Assembly (NCBI GenBank): GCA_000153385.1
Contig: CH672374.1
Span: 1 to 64,000, forward strand
Origin: Flavobacteria bacterium BBFL7
GTDB lineage: Bacteria; Bacteroidota; Bacteroidia; Flavobacteriales; Flavobacteriaceae
DNA length: 64,000 bases
Direction: 5' to 3'
Shown here: piece by piece, positions 43,348-53,511 of the stretch
Position numbering within the stretch: position 1 is the first letter of the stretch
Layout: each line of letters starts with the position of its first letter
Position numbers and translations under genes: made by a program
The notes under the pieces: generated by a model
What the model was told of the DNA's origin: nothing
The model's input: only the letters and a program-made list of their open reading frames with translations
Databases searched by the model: none

Positions 43348-45030
43348 ATGAAAAAATATCTACTCTTAATTTTATTATTGATTACTGGATTATCTTTTTC
43401 TGCAGCACAATGTGCGCCAGTAACATCATTTGATTATACAAATTATACAGGAACGTCAGTTGATTTAGGTTGGGGAATAAGTGGATCAGCAACAGCATGG
43501 AGGATTGAATATGGTCCTCAAGGATTTTTACCTGGTTCTGGAACATTTATTTCTGTAGTATCAAATCCTTTTTTTGTGACGGGTCTTACTCCTGGTGTAC
43601 TTTATGATTTCTATATTCAGTCGGAATGTGGTAATCAAGTCTCTACACTAGTTGGACCGTTGTTAGTTCCTGGAAATTATAATACGATAACAGGAACTAT
43701 TACTTATGATCAGGATAATAATGGCTGTTCGGTTTCAGATCCTACTGCCGCTGGTGTTTTAGTGCAAGCTGTAGAAACGACTACCTTGAATCAATATGCT
43801 GCTCATACAGATGCTAATGGTAATTATACACTTAATGTACTTGATGGCACATTTATCATAAGCAATAATTTTTCTAATCCTAGTGTATCGGTTTCTCCTG
43901 TATCACCTACATTGACTTTTCCTAATGCTACCAGTAGTGCAGTACAAGATTTTTGTTTAACACCTACTGTAATGCAGGAAGATGTTGCGGTGACCATAAT
44001 ACCTGTGAATCAAGCTAGACCAGGTTTTGATTCTAGTTATAGAGTCATCGTGACCAATCAAAGTACATTACCTGTTACTGATGTGATAACTTTCACCTAT
44101 CAAAATGATTACATGACTTTTCTAACAGCTGTGCCAGCGGCAAATTCTTCGACTATAAATTCTCTATCGTGGAATTTTTCTCTAAATCCGTTTGATAGTG
44201 AGATTTATACACTAGACTTTAATCTCAATCCACCTACTCATCCTACATTTCCTTTAAACGGAAGTGACATCTTGAACTTGAGTGCATCTACATATGTAAC
44301 CGGTGCAGATGTAGACTTGACTAATAATACTTTTGATTTAGACCAAGTAGTTGTGAATAGTTATGATCCCAATGATAAAACTTGTTTACAAGGAGAAACT
44401 ATAGATCCAAGTATGGTAGGTGAGTATCTAGACTATTTGATACGCTTTGAGAATACAGGAACCGCTAGTGCTATTAATGTGCGTATAAAAGACGTGATTG
44501 ACGTGACTAAGTTTGATATCACCAGTTTAATGCCGTTAGATGCTAGCCACGATTACTATGTGAGTGTTACTAATGGAAACGAAGTCGAGTTTCATTTTGA
44601 TAACATAAACCTAGACTTTAATGATGCTACAAATGATGGACATGTACTGTTTAAAATTAAAACGCTGGGCTCTTTAAACGACGGCGATAGCTTTAGTAAT
44701 ACAGCAGAGATCTATTTTGATTTCAATTTTCCCATTATCACAAATACCGAAATCGTAACTATAATGAGTACCGCCAGTATAAATGAAACTACAGATTCCA
44801 GTATTTCTATATATCCTAATCCTACTACCGATTTTATTAATTTATCATCTTCAAATCGATTAGAAAGTGCCACAATTGTTGATATGAATGGTAGAGTGGT
44901 AGATCAAGTTCGCTTTCGCGAAAGCAATACAGAAGAACTGATCTCACTTGAGCGACTCAAAACAGGACTTTATTTTATCAAGATAAACAGTGATATAGGT
45001 CTGAAAGTAGAAAAATTGATTATTGAATAA
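43348..45030 (+). CDS. secreted repeat protein with T9SS type A sorting domain
   Basis: 560 residues from the ATG at 43348 (a GTG one codon earlier is possible). Signal peptide MKKYLLLILLLITGLSFSAA, a fibronectin type III-like domain (about 30-110), a region with NTITGTITYDQDNNGC typical of carboxypeptidase-regulatory/SdrD-like domains, a DUF11-like domain (NTFDLDQVVVNSYDPNDKTC), and a C-terminal sorting domain (SISIYPNPTTDFINLSS ... LKTGLYFIKINS). Likely surface or adhesion protein. A palindrome copy encodes VRFRESN inside the sorting domain. Confidence 0.88.
   Translation: MKKYLLLILLLITGLSFSAAQCAPVTSFDYTNYTGTSVDLGWGISGSATAWRIEYGPQGFLPGSGTFISVVSNPFFVTGLTPGVLYDFYIQSECGNQVSTLVGPLLVPGNYNTITGTITYDQDNNGCSVSDPTAAGVLVQAVETTTLNQYAAHTDANGNYTLNVLDGTFIISNNFSNPSVSVSPVSPTLTFPNATSSAVQDFCLTPTVMQEDVAVTIIPVNQARPGFDSSYRVIVTNQSTLPVTDVITFTYQNDYMTFLTAVPAANSSTINSLSWNFSLNPFDSEIYTLDFNLNPPTHPTFPLNGSDILNLSASTYVTGADVDLTNNTFDLDQVVVNSYDPNDKTCLQGETIDPSMVGEYLDYLIRFENTGTASAINVRIKDVIDVTKFDITSLMPLDASHDYYVSVTNGNEVEFHFDNINLDFNDATNDGHVLFKIKTLGSLNDGDSFSNTAEIYFDFNFPIITNTEIVTIMSTASINETTDSSISIYPNPTTDFINLSSSNRLESATIVDMNGRVVDQVRFRESNTEELISLERLKTGLYFIKINSDIGLKVEKLIIE
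44911..44925. repeat. iterated palindrome, in the T9SS cargo gene
   Basis: CGCTTTCGCGAAAGC, read in a different frame here (RFRES). Confidence 0.75.
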
Positions 45031-45060
45031 TTCTTTAATTATTAAAACATGATTAAAATA

Positions 45061-45093
45061 AAAAAGCGTCAACTATTATGTTGGCGCTTTTGA
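45061..45093. terminator. bidirectional terminator
   Basis: AAAAAGCGTCAAC-TATTAT-GTTGGCGCTTTT between convergent genes. Confidence 0.85.
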
Positions 45094-45132
45094 TTTTTAA
45101 TACTATTTGAAATTATTCTGGCGATGCACCAG

Positions 45133-45684
45133 TTATTTTTTTTTCTTTTTTAATTTTAATAAAGCTGTTGCTTGACCTTTCCAATCATCTCTATGAATAC
45201 GTCCTGGAAAAAACTCAATAAGCATGGTTATCGCCTCTGTATCCTGATCACGTAGTCTAGAGAGTTGTTCATAGCTATTAATTCCTATGCTTTTAAGTTT
45301 TTCTTCTACAAACGGACCGATTCCAACAATCTTTTGGAAATCATCAGGATGTGAAGGATTGCCCTTGCCTATATAATCTAGATCCAGAATGCTTTCAACG
45401 ATTTCAGTTTTAGCATCATCAGATAACTTACCAGTTCGATCTCTAGTCTTCATAGCACGTACCTGACCAGGTTCGCTTAAATCTGATATCTCTACACGTT
45501 TCTCTACACGATCTAGTTTACGTTCTACTTCACGTACTTGTTCAACAACTTGTTTTACTTTGTCATTAACAACTTGTTTCTCATCTTTTTGATTTCCAAA
45601 AAGATATCCTATTAGAAAAGCTCCTAGCAACATCAAAAATAGAACAACGTATATACCCATCTGGGAATTTAAAAATGACTCCAT
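45133..45684 (-). CDS. membrane-anchored helix-hairpin-helix protein
   Basis: 183 residues. Membrane helix at 10-30, a coiled coil (VNDKVKQVVEQVREVERKLDRVEKR), then a C-terminal helix-hairpin-helix unit (FQKIVGIGPFVEEKLKSIGI, about 125-145) and a Lys tail. Annotated elsewhere as predicted flap-endonuclease-like; I see no nuclease residues, so DNA or protein binding is safer. Four bases after the OmpA-like gene. Confidence 0.8.
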   Translation of the reverse strand: MESFLNSQMGIYVVLFLMLLGAFLIGYLFGNQKDEKQVVNDKVKQVVEQVREVERKLDRVEKRVEISDLSEPGQVRAMKTRDRTGKLSDDAKTEIVESILDLDYIGKGNPSHPDDFQKIVGIGPFVEEKLKSIGINSYEQLSRLRDQDTEAITMLIEFFPGRIHRDDWKGQATALLKLKKKKK

Positions 45685-45688
45685 ATCT

Positions 45689-46852
45689 CTATTTTACAAT
45701 GACTACTATACTGCGATTATTACCAGCGGCACCAGAAGATTCTTCTCCTTTTGAAATAGCCACAATTTGATTGGATCCTATACCATTTTGGATCATTAAG
45801 CTTCTAGCTGTTTTTACATTATCTCTCCCGATATTATAATTATCAGTAGCATTACCTACCGTATCTGTGTACGCATAGATGTATACTTTTTTGTTGTTAT
45901 TTTCCTTGAGATAATTTTTGATTTCCTTTATATAAGCGGTAAAAGCTCTATTTCCATAAAAGAAATCTCCTTGATATCCTTTTGTAAATCTTTGATAGGC
46001 ATAAGGTCCGGTACCTTTATCTAACGTTGGTTTTTTATCAGTAGTGACAGGTGTTTTGGTTGAACTATTATTAGATACTTTTTCTTCAATATTCAACACC
46101 TGAATATCTAAACCACCTTGTGCAATGCCGGATTTAAAAGGTATCTCTTTGCTATCACTCCTCACAGCGATTTGATCTTTATTGATTCCTATGTTAGTTA
46201 GTAATCGTTTGACATATTCAGCTCTCTTCATACCCATATTTGAATCTTCAATAAGTGAGGAATATCCACTGATTATGATTTCGGCTTTAGGATTAGCAAC
46301 TAATATTTCTTTTAATTCATTTCCGTAGGCTCGACAAGGATAAGGGATCTTGACCTTTGGATTGTTTTTATAAATAGTAGTGAATGTGCTGCAATTAGTT
46401 AGTTGTTTGCCATTTTGATCTGTTATAACAAAAGTATTTGCTTCATAAATAATAGGTTCATTATTATTAATGTCTTCTGGTATATCTTCTAGAATTTTTT
46501 CACTAATCTGCAAATCTCTATTTTCATCGTTAAGATCTACTATAGAATCTGCTCCTATATTCATGTCATTTATTAACGCCTTAGACGCGGCAATAGAGTC
46601 TAATTGTTGATCGAGAGAAGATACGTTAGTAGGAATGGTGTCTTTTTCTTCAGATATTAATTCATCGATAACCTGCTCATTAGTAACAATTAATGAATCT
46701 TTTTTGGTCTTATCGTTAATGGATAAACGACCTATAAAGAAATAACCAAAAAGGGCTAGACATATACCTGCATAGACTATGAAAGCTAATGCGCCTGTAA
46801 AAAAGTTTTTCACTAAATTAAATTTATGGCTAAATATAAGAAACCTAGGCAT
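45689..46852 (-). CDS. OmpA-like protein with two OmpA-type domains
   Basis: 387 residues. One N-terminal membrane helix (about 17-40), a long charged linker (40-140), then two OmpA/MotB-like domains (about 150-245 and 285-387). The second ends with VYIYAYTDTVG, SLMIQNGIGSNQIVA and NNRSIVVIVK, the peptidoglycan-binding pattern. Probably links inner membrane and wall. Operon with the HhH gene. Confidence 0.82.
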   Translation of the reverse strand: MPRFLIFSHKFNLVKNFFTGALAFIVYAGICLALFGYFFIGRLSINDKTKKDSLIVTNEQVIDELISEEKDTIPTNVSSLDQQLDSIAASKALINDMNIGADSIVDLNDENRDLQISEKILEDIPEDINNNEPIIYEANTFVITDQNGKQLTNCSTFTTIYKNNPKVKIPYPCRAYGNELKEILVANPKAEIIISGYSSLIEDSNMGMKRAEYVKRLLTNIGINKDQIAVRSDSKEIPFKSGIAQGGLDIQVLNIEEKVSNNSSTKTPVTTDKKPTLDKGTGPYAYQRFTKGYQGDFFYGNRAFTAYIKEIKNYLKENNNKKVYIYAYTDTVGNATDNYNIGRDNVKTARSLMIQNGIGSNQIVAISKGEESSGAAGNNRSIVVIVK

Positions 46853-46873
46853 TTGATTAACAAATGATTCAAT

Positions 46874-47284
46874 CTACTTATGAAGGAATTTATCACGTAA
46901 TTCTTCAGTAGGAATCATACAGCTCTCTTGCTTACCAAACCACTTATACCTATTACGAGCTATATAGTCGTATATAGCATTAGAGATAAACTTAGGAAAT
47001 ATAGCAAACACGTATAGTAATGGCCATAAACCACTCATTTTTTGAGCAATACGTAACGCAGCACTAGCTTTAGTATAAGCACGTTCACCACGTATCAAAA
47101 CAATACTGTCTATCTCGTTAGGATTTATTTTGTGTTTTTTGAGATAAAGAGTAGCTATATCGCTTTCTAACGCAGCAAATCTGAAATGATTTTTACGATC
47201 TCTTTTAATAATAAAAGTTACAGCGCCATTGCATAAATTACATACACCATCAAAGAGAATCACATCATTTTGCTTGTTCTTCAT
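46874..47284 (-). CDS. DCC thiol-disulfide oxidoreductase family protein (DUF393)
   Basis: 136 residues. LFDGVCNLCNGAVTFIIKRD (CxxC at about 14-17) and FRFAALES match the DCC family, a thioredoxin-like group of unknown substrate. Its ATG overlaps the mutS2 stop region by one base, so it is cotranscribed with mutS2. Confidence 0.9.
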   Translation of the reverse strand: MKNKQNDVILFDGVCNLCNGAVTFIIKRDRKNHFRFAALESDIATLYLKKHKINPNEIDSIVLIRGERAYTKASAALRIAQKMSGLWPLLYVFAIFPKFISNAIYDYIARNRYKWFGKQESCMIPTEELRDKFLHK

Positions 47285-49446
47285 CAGACTTTTTCTAATT
47301 GTTCTACAGAAACGATAGTAGTAAACATACCATAATTAACGGTAGCTTTCCCTTTTTCAATCTGGTCTATTGTACCTACCGATTTAGAATTTAGTAAACG
47401 TACACGGTCATCTTTCTTTAGAGCTACCTTAGGCTTAGGAGCTTCTACAGGCTTTGGGTTTTTCTTTTTTTCCTGTCTTATTTTAGCAACTTTTTGAATC
47501 ACCTCGTTTTCTAATTGCTTCTTTTTACCTTGTTCCTGCTTATGTTTTTTAGCCTCAGCTTTTTTAGGTGGCGGCTGGCGTTTCACATTTTCAGTGATAA
47601 CCATTTTCATTAACTCATCGACTAAGAGCTTTTTCTTTTTATTATTTGAAAAATCTTTAGCAAGTCCATCAAATTTTTTCCCTAGTTGTATATAGCGTTG
47701 ATAGCTATCATACATTTCTTGAAAGTCCAATAATTTTTGTTGTACACGATCTTGTGTATCTTCAAGCTTATTAACTTTTTGAGTTGCTTTTATCTCTCGT
47801 TCCCTTAGAGATTCATTGTTTTTACGCAAGTTTGAACGTTCTTTTTGTAATGCAGCAATAGATTTATCAAACCTTATTTTTCCACGTTCTACTTTCTTTT
47901 TTGCCTTATTAATAAGCGAGTAGGGAATACCGTTCTTTTGTGCTACTTCAAAGGTAAACGAACTACCAGCTTCTCCTAATTGCAATTTATAAATAGGCTC
48001 TAATGATTGCGCATCAAAAAGCATATTTGCATTAGTCATCTCTGGTAACTCATTGGCTAGCATTTTCAAATTGGTATAATGCGTAGTGATGATTCCAAAG
48101 CTTTTACGACTATATAATTCTTCCAGCATACTTTCTGCCAGTGCTCCACCTAGTTCAGGATCAGAACCAGTACCAAATTCGTCAATGAGAAATAGCGTTT
48201 TATCATTTGCTTTTTTAAGAAAGCCACGCATATTTTTTAATCGATAGCTATACGTACTTAAGTGATTATCGATACTTTGATTATCGCCTATATCAGTTAG
48301 AACGTGCTTAAATATGCTCATTCTACTTTTTTCATGTACTGGAATTAAAAATCCTGTTTGAATCATTAATTGTAGTAAACCTATCGTTTTTAAGGTAATC
48401 GATTTACCACCAGCATTAGGTCCTGATATGACTATGATGCGATTGTTTTCTTTTAACCCTATGGTTTGTGGATAGGTTTTTTCATTACGTGCTCTATTAG
48501 AGACTAGTAATAAAGGATGATAGGCATCCACTAATTCTAGTTCTCGATGTTCTACCATTATAGGCAATAGAGCATCGATGGATTGTGCATAACGTGCCTT
48601 AGCAGCGATAATGTCTGTATGCGTTAGATAATCTCTGTAGATCTTAAATTCTTCTAGAAACGGACGTAGTGTTTCTGTTAGAGCTTTAAGAATACGGTGG
48701 ATTTCTTCTGCCTCTTCAACTTCTAGTTCAGCAAGCTTTCGCGAAAGCGTTAATACACGTTCTGGTTCGATATAGGAAATACTTCCCGTTTTAGAACTTC
48801 CCATAACCTTACCTTTAACCTTGCGACGATACATGGCTTTAACGGCTAATACTCGACGATTTTCAATCACCGTTTCACGGATTTCATCTAGGTAATCCAT
48901 TTGAGAATAATGACTAAGTGCTGCGCCAAAGCTACCATTGAGCTGGCCTTTAACACTATTCATTTCTCTTCTTAAATTTTTAAGGTCTGGCGATGCGTCG
49001 TCTTTTACCTCACCAAATCGATCTAGAACAGCGTCTACGGCTTGCGGGATATATTCGTTCTTCTCAATATTTTCTAATCTATAAAATAGTTTAGGGAACA
49101 AAAGCTGTTGCTTTTTAAAGAACGTGATATGATCATTAACAGTGCGTGGTAATACGGCCAGTTTACGAATACTGTCTTTTTCTAATGTAGAATTTTCTAT
49201 ACTTAGTAATTGTAGTTCCTTCTCAATAGGATCAAATCCATGATTAGGAATACGATATTCACTAGCATAGGATTGTAAATACTCATTAGTATGTTGTAAA
49301 GAGTCTTTAACCGCATTACGATAGGTTAAGGGCTCCAATAAAAGCATGTTTTTCTTACCATCTGTAGTTGTACAAAAGGAAGATGCTTGTTCTAACACAA
49401 CGTTGAACTCTAAATCTTGAATGGTTTTACTGGAAATTCTACTCAT
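47284..49446 (-). CDS. mutS2: MutS2-like DNA-binding ATPase without Smr domain
   Basis: 720 residues from the ATG at 49446; 25 upstream codons run through the promoter. The lever and clamp helices precede Walker A GPNAGGKSITLKT (about 341), LIDEFGTGSDPELGG and TTHYTNLK. A long coiled coil (580-640) and a KOW-like end follow. The Smr nuclease domain that usually ends MutS2 (about 780 residues) is missing, as in some Flavobacteriaceae. A palindrome copy encodes part of LSRKLAELE. Role: processing of recombination structures or collided ribosomes, by family. Confidence 0.88.
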   Translation of the reverse strand: MSRISSKTIQDLEFNVVLEQASSFCTTTDGKKNMLLLEPLTYRNAVKDSLQHTNEYLQSYASEYRIPNHGFDPIEKELQLLSIENSTLEKDSIRKLAVLPRTVNDHITFFKKQQLLFPKLFYRLENIEKNEYIPQAVDAVLDRFGEVKDDASPDLKNLRREMNSVKGQLNGSFGAALSHYSQMDYLDEIRETVIENRRVLAVKAMYRRKVKGKVMGSSKTGSISYIEPERVLTLSRKLAELEVEEAEEIHRILKALTETLRPFLEEFKIYRDYLTHTDIIAAKARYAQSIDALLPIMVEHRELELVDAYHPLLLVSNRARNEKTYPQTIGLKENNRIIVISGPNAGGKSITLKTIGLLQLMIQTGFLIPVHEKSRMSIFKHVLTDIGDNQSIDNHLSTYSYRLKNMRGFLKKANDKTLFLIDEFGTGSDPELGGALAESMLEELYSRKSFGIITTHYTNLKMLANELPEMTNANMLFDAQSLEPIYKLQLGEAGSSFTFEVAQKNGIPYSLINKAKKKVERGKIRFDKSIAALQKERSNLRKNNESLREREIKATQKVNKLEDTQDRVQQKLLDFQEMYDSYQRYIQLGKKFDGLAKDFSNNKKKKLLVDELMKMVITENVKRQPPPKKAEAKKHKQEQGKKKQLENEVIQKVAKIRQEKKKNPKPVEAPKPKVALKKDDRVRLLNSKSVGTIDQIEKGKATVNYGMFTTIVSVEQLEKV
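48735..48749. repeat. iterated palindrome, in mutS2
   Basis: GCTTTCGCGAAAGCG inside the clamp-helix coding region. Confidence 0.75.
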
Positions 49447-49456
49447 AATGTTGTTA

Positions 49457-49464
49457 CAAAAATA
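49457..49464 (-). promoter_or_regulatory. -7 box of mutS2
   Basis: The minus strand reads TATTTTTG, ten bases before the ATG at 49446. This supports the shorter start. Confidence 0.5.
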
Positions 49465-49614
49465 CACTAGGACAGTGGAGTAGTCGCAGGTTTTAGAATT
49501 AATTATCAGTTTGAATCTCAAACGGAATTAAATAGTTAAGCATAATACTCATAAATTAATACTTGACTAGTTGAAATTATAACTTAAGAATATAAAATCT
49601 AATAACTTTACCAC

Positions 49615-50280
49615 ATGGAAGTTTCAATACATCATAGCTGGAAAAAGGCTTTGCAATCAGAGTTTGATAGTGATTATTTTAAAGACTTATCAGAATTTGT
49701 AAAATCAGAATATGCCACGCAAACCATTTATCCACCAGCCCGTAAAATCTTTGCTGCTTTTGACGCGGCACCTTTAAATCTAGTTAAAGTGGTCATTATA
49801 GGTCAGGATCCATATCACGGACCTGGACAGGCAAATGGTTTATGTTTTTCTGTTGCTGACAGAATTCCGCATCCACCATCTTTGAAAAACATTTTTAAAG
49901 AGATAGAATCTGATCTTTCCTTACCTATTCCTGAAAGTGGTAACCTGGAAAGATGGGCAGAGCAAGGTGTATTATTATTAAACGCAGTGTTAACGGTAAG
50001 AGAAAGTGAAGCTGGTTCTCATGCCAAAAAAGGTTGGGAACGTTTTACAGATGCTGTAATAAAAACGATTTCTCAAGAGAGAGAAGATGTCATTTTTTTA
50101 CTTTGGGGCGGATTTGCAAAAGGAAAAGCAAAGCTTATCGATAATAAAAAACATCATATCCTTACCAGCGGTCATCCATCACCATTAAGTGCTAATCGAG
50201 GTTACTGGTTTGGTAATAAACATTTTTCACAGGTAAATGAGTTGTTGGAAGGAATGAATCAAGAGGCCATCCAATGGTAA
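49615..50280 (+). CDS. ung: uracil-DNA glycosylase
   Basis: 221 residues. Removes uracil from DNA. The catalytic loop GQDPYHGPGQANGLCFSV, the LLLNAVLTV segment and the DNA-entry loop GHPSPLSANRGYWF with the second catalytic His are intact. A TAACTTTA box lies four bases before the ATG. Confidence 0.97.
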   Translation: MEVSIHHSWKKALQSEFDSDYFKDLSEFVKSEYATQTIYPPARKIFAAFDAAPLNLVKVVIIGQDPYHGPGQANGLCFSVADRIPHPPSLKNIFKEIESDLSLPIPESGNLERWAEQGVLLLNAVLTVRESEAGSHAKKGWERFTDAVIKTISQEREDVIFLLWGGFAKGKAKLIDNKKHHILTSGHPSPLSANRGYWFGNKHFSQVNELLEGMNQEAIQW

Positions 50281-50294
50281 ATGAAGTGGTCTAA

Positions 50295-51167
50295 CTATTC
50301 TTCTTCATCTTCTTTAGGAATATTATAAATCAGCTCATCTAAAGCGACTTTTCTATCGATAATACCTACAGCACTAAATTCCTCATTAATTTTATCGACT
50401 GTAGAATTCCATAATTGATCATCACTAAATTCTGTGCGTAATAACCATTGTTGTACATCACCAACCTGTAAATCGTAGTGAGATGCTATCGTTCGGTCTA
50501 TAGAAGGAATTTGCTTGAAATCTGCTGTATAGCGATTTATAATAGCTAGCATCTTACCTAAAGCTACTTCTTTTTCAGTAATACATTCTTGTGTAGCAGC
50601 GATAACAAAACTAGGCCATGGCGTTGCGATAGTTTCTAATCTTTTAAAAACACCTTGATCTACGATGGGTTGTGTCATATATCGTTCCCATAAGAATAGT
50701 TGTGCTTTGTTTTGAGAAAGAGCATTTACAGCACCATCTAAGGTATTTACCAGTTCAAAGCTCAAATCTTCTGTATCCCATCCGTGTCTTTTAGCTAATA
50801 AATAACTCATTAAATGCGAGCCACTACCGTAACGGCTTATAGCAAACTTACCATCTTCGAGTTGCTGTGTTTTTTCAGCTTCAATCGTTCCTGGTGCATG
50901 TACGCCCCACAATAGAGGAGAAGCAACATAAACTTGTAATATACGTGAAGGATTACCAGCAATAATATCTTTAACAATTCCATCTGTTAAAATGCAGGCA
51001 ACATCTAGATCTTTATTACGCAATAGTTTACTCATACGACCAGTGCCTTCTGGAACATCTTCCCATTGTAAATCGATCCCTTCTTTTTCAAAGGCTCCAT
51101 CTTCTAAGGCAAAATGCCAAGGAAGATTAAAATGTTCTGGAACGCCACCTATTTTTATTGTAGTCAT
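50295..51167 (-). CDS. periplasmic-binding-fold protein without signal peptide
   Basis: 290 residues. Two-lobed substrate-binding fold of the ThiY/NMT1/SsuA kind (IKIGGVPEHFNLPWHFALEDGAFEKEGIDL in parts; RYGSGSHLMSYLLAKRHGW). No signal peptide or lipoprotein Cys and no ABC transporter genes next to it, so it is either cytoplasmic or a repurposed enzyme. The acidic end is PKEDEEE. Ligand unknown. Confidence 0.75.
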   Translation of the reverse strand: MTTIKIGGVPEHFNLPWHFALEDGAFEKEGIDLQWEDVPEGTGRMSKLLRNKDLDVACILTDGIVKDIIAGNPSRILQVYVASPLLWGVHAPGTIEAEKTQQLEDGKFAISRYGSGSHLMSYLLAKRHGWDTEDLSFELVNTLDGAVNALSQNKAQLFLWERYMTQPIVDQGVFKRLETIATPWPSFVIAATQECITEKEVALGKMLAIINRYTADFKQIPSIDRTIASHYDLQVGDVQQWLLRTEFSDDQLWNSTVDKINEEFSAVGIIDRKVALDELIYNIPKEDEEE

Positions 51168-51410
51168 AATGAGTAAAAGTCTAACAAAGATATATTACTT
51201 CGTCCTAATGTTTACTTAATAGTTTGTTGGTACTTGCATTAAATAAACACATAATGTGAATAAATCACCCTTTAAAGCTTAAATAACAAGAATCAAAAGG
51301 AAAAAGAACAAGAATTAACTTAAATCATCTCATCATCTAAAATACGACATGAATAATTATCTTATAGTCTATACACAATAGGAAAGTGAGAATTAAGCTC
51401 TATTGATAGT

Positions 51411-53480
51411 TTAAGCGTGATGTTTTGCGAGTAAGTAGTTGTGAATTTTAATTTGAGATCTAATATCTGTTTCATCATTAGATACCATTACATTATCTTC
51501 ATGTATAGTGTGAACGCGTGCTTTTACATTATCTGATAATTGGATGTCTAAAATATCCTCTAGTTCACGAAATATGTCCTGATCATAAATAGGCGTTAGC
51601 ACTTCAATTCTCCTATCGAGATTGCGGGACATCCAGTCTGCACTTCCCATATACATAACAGGTAAACCATTATTATGAAATTTATAAATACGTCCATGTT
51701 CTAAAAATTGATCAACAATACTAGTTATAAAAATGTGATCGCTTATTCCATCTATACCAGGAATAAGCCTAGAAAATCCTCTAACTATAAGTCTTATAGG
51801 TACTCCAGCCTGACTAGCTTTATATAGTAGCTTGATCATTTTTTCGTCTTCTAATTGATTCATTTTTGCTGTAATACCACTAGGCTTGCCAGCAATAGCA
51901 GCATTCATTTCGTTTCTAATCAGATCTTCAAAAGTCTCTCTAGTGGTAAACGGAGAGATTAAAAGATTTTTTGCTCTAGGGATAATCATATCACCTTGCA
52001 ATACTTTAAATACTCGATGTAGTTCTTTGGTTATTTTTTTTTGAGCTGTAAAAAGTCCGTGGTCACAATAAAATTTTGAAGTCTGAGCATTAAAATTTCC
52101 AGTACCTATATATGCATATCGTCTCACTTTATTTTGTTCTCGACGTAGGATCAGCATTACCTTACTGTGCACTTTGATTTTAGGATAGCTATAAATCACA
52201 TGAGCACCTTTTTCTTCAAAAATGCGTCCCCATTTGATATTATTTTCTTCGTCAAATCTTGCCTTAGCCTCTATAAAAACGGTTATTTTTTTTCCATTTT
52301 CTAAAGCTAGTAGTAAGGCATCTGTTAAGGCAGAATGGTCTGCGACACGATACAAGGATATTTTAATCTCTAATACATCTTTATCTGTGGCAGCTTGATT
52401 GATCAAGTTTTGAACATAATCAAACGACATATATGGAAAATGTACTAATTGGTCTTTTTTGCTAATTGCATCAAAATAGTCTGTACTATCATGTAAAACT
52501 TTGTGCTTAACTGTAACTAGCTTTTCTGCTTTCAATGATTTATCATCAGTAAGATCTGGAAACTTGATAAAATCATCAAAATTATGGTAAGTACCACCAG
52601 CAACCATATCTATCTTTCCTAGCCCTAAACTTTTTCTAAGGTTTTTACGTATCTCTTTAGGAATTGCACTATCGTAAAGCAGTCGTGTAGGTTGACCGTT
52701 TAAACGCTGGCTCAAGGATTCATAAATTTGATCTGCTAGCGATTGATCAACATCAACTTCTTGTTCTAGGTATAACTCTGCATCGCGTGATAATTTTATT
52801 GAATAGGACCTTAAAACATCCTGATTACTGAACAAACTTTGCAGTTGAGACTTCACAATATCATCTAGAAAAGCAATCACATGTGTACCGTCTTCAGTCG
52901 TTAATTTGATAAATCTATTTAATTGATCTGAAGGTATATTGACTATTCCATAATGATGCTCTGACATAAAAGTAACCAGAAAGTACAGTTCACTATTCTC
53001 TAAAAACACATCAGAGTCTGTAGCAGCCTTTATTGTAACAGGTTGTACAAGTTTTTGAATATGTTCTTTAAAATAATCACTAGCCTCTACAGTATAGCTA
53101 GCCATCAACTCTTCATAGGACAGTAGTTGAATATTATGCTCTAATAATTCGGGCACAACAGTATCATAAAATATAGAACCCAACTCTTCTTGTTGTTGAT
53201 TGACTTTAACTAATATCTCTTTGAGAATTTTATTAGGTCTAAGAGCAAGTTTTTTACGCAGATTTTTTTTTACCTTTTTAATCTGTCGTAATTGTGAAAC
53301 TCGTACCCTAAAAAACTCATCGAGATTTGAAGAAAAGATACTGATAAACTTTAATCGCTCGTATAAAGGGTTTGTAGTATCCTTTGCCTCTTGAAGTACA
53401 CGATCGTTAAAACTTAACCAGTTAAGGTCTCTATGTCTGATGGGGTATTTAGTCTGTTCTTTCACATTTGAAAAATACAA
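51411..53480 (-). CDS. ppk1: polyphosphate kinase 1
   Basis: 689 residues. Makes polyphosphate from ATP. N-terminal YPIRHRDLNWLSFNDRVLQEA, the head domain, then the two phospholipase D-like catalytic domains: KVHSKVMLI with the autophosphorylated His (about 439) and FLEHGRIYKF with the second His (about 593). Full length. Monocistronic, upstream of the phosphorylase gene's 3' neighbours only by strand, 31 bases after it. Confidence 0.95.
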   Translation of the reverse strand: MYFSNVKEQTKYPIRHRDLNWLSFNDRVLQEAKDTTNPLYERLKFISIFSSNLDEFFRVRVSQLRQIKKVKKNLRKKLALRPNKILKEILVKVNQQQEELGSIFYDTVVPELLEHNIQLLSYEELMASYTVEASDYFKEHIQKLVQPVTIKAATDSDVFLENSELYFLVTFMSEHHYGIVNIPSDQLNRFIKLTTEDGTHVIAFLDDIVKSQLQSLFSNQDVLRSYSIKLSRDAELYLEQEVDVDQSLADQIYESLSQRLNGQPTRLLYDSAIPKEIRKNLRKSLGLGKIDMVAGGTYHNFDDFIKFPDLTDDKSLKAEKLVTVKHKVLHDSTDYFDAISKKDQLVHFPYMSFDYVQNLINQAATDKDVLEIKISLYRVADHSALTDALLLALENGKKITVFIEAKARFDEENNIKWGRIFEEKGAHVIYSYPKIKVHSKVMLILRREQNKVRRYAYIGTGNFNAQTSKFYCDHGLFTAQKKITKELHRVFKVLQGDMIIPRAKNLLISPFTTRETFEDLIRNEMNAAIAGKPSGITAKMNQLEDEKMIKLLYKASQAGVPIRLIVRGFSRLIPGIDGISDHIFITSIVDQFLEHGRIYKFHNNGLPVMYMGSADWMSRNLDRRIEVLTPIYDQDIFRELEDILDIQLSDNVKARVHTIHEDNVMVSNDETDIRSQIKIHNYLLAKHHA

Positions 53481-53511
53481 ACTCTACTATAGGATTTGCG
53501 TAAAAGCCTTG

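Noticed and set aside
49447-49521. 25-codon N-terminal extension of mutS2
   Set aside because: It reads through a perfect -7 box, and the conserved start is MSRISSKTIQDLEF.
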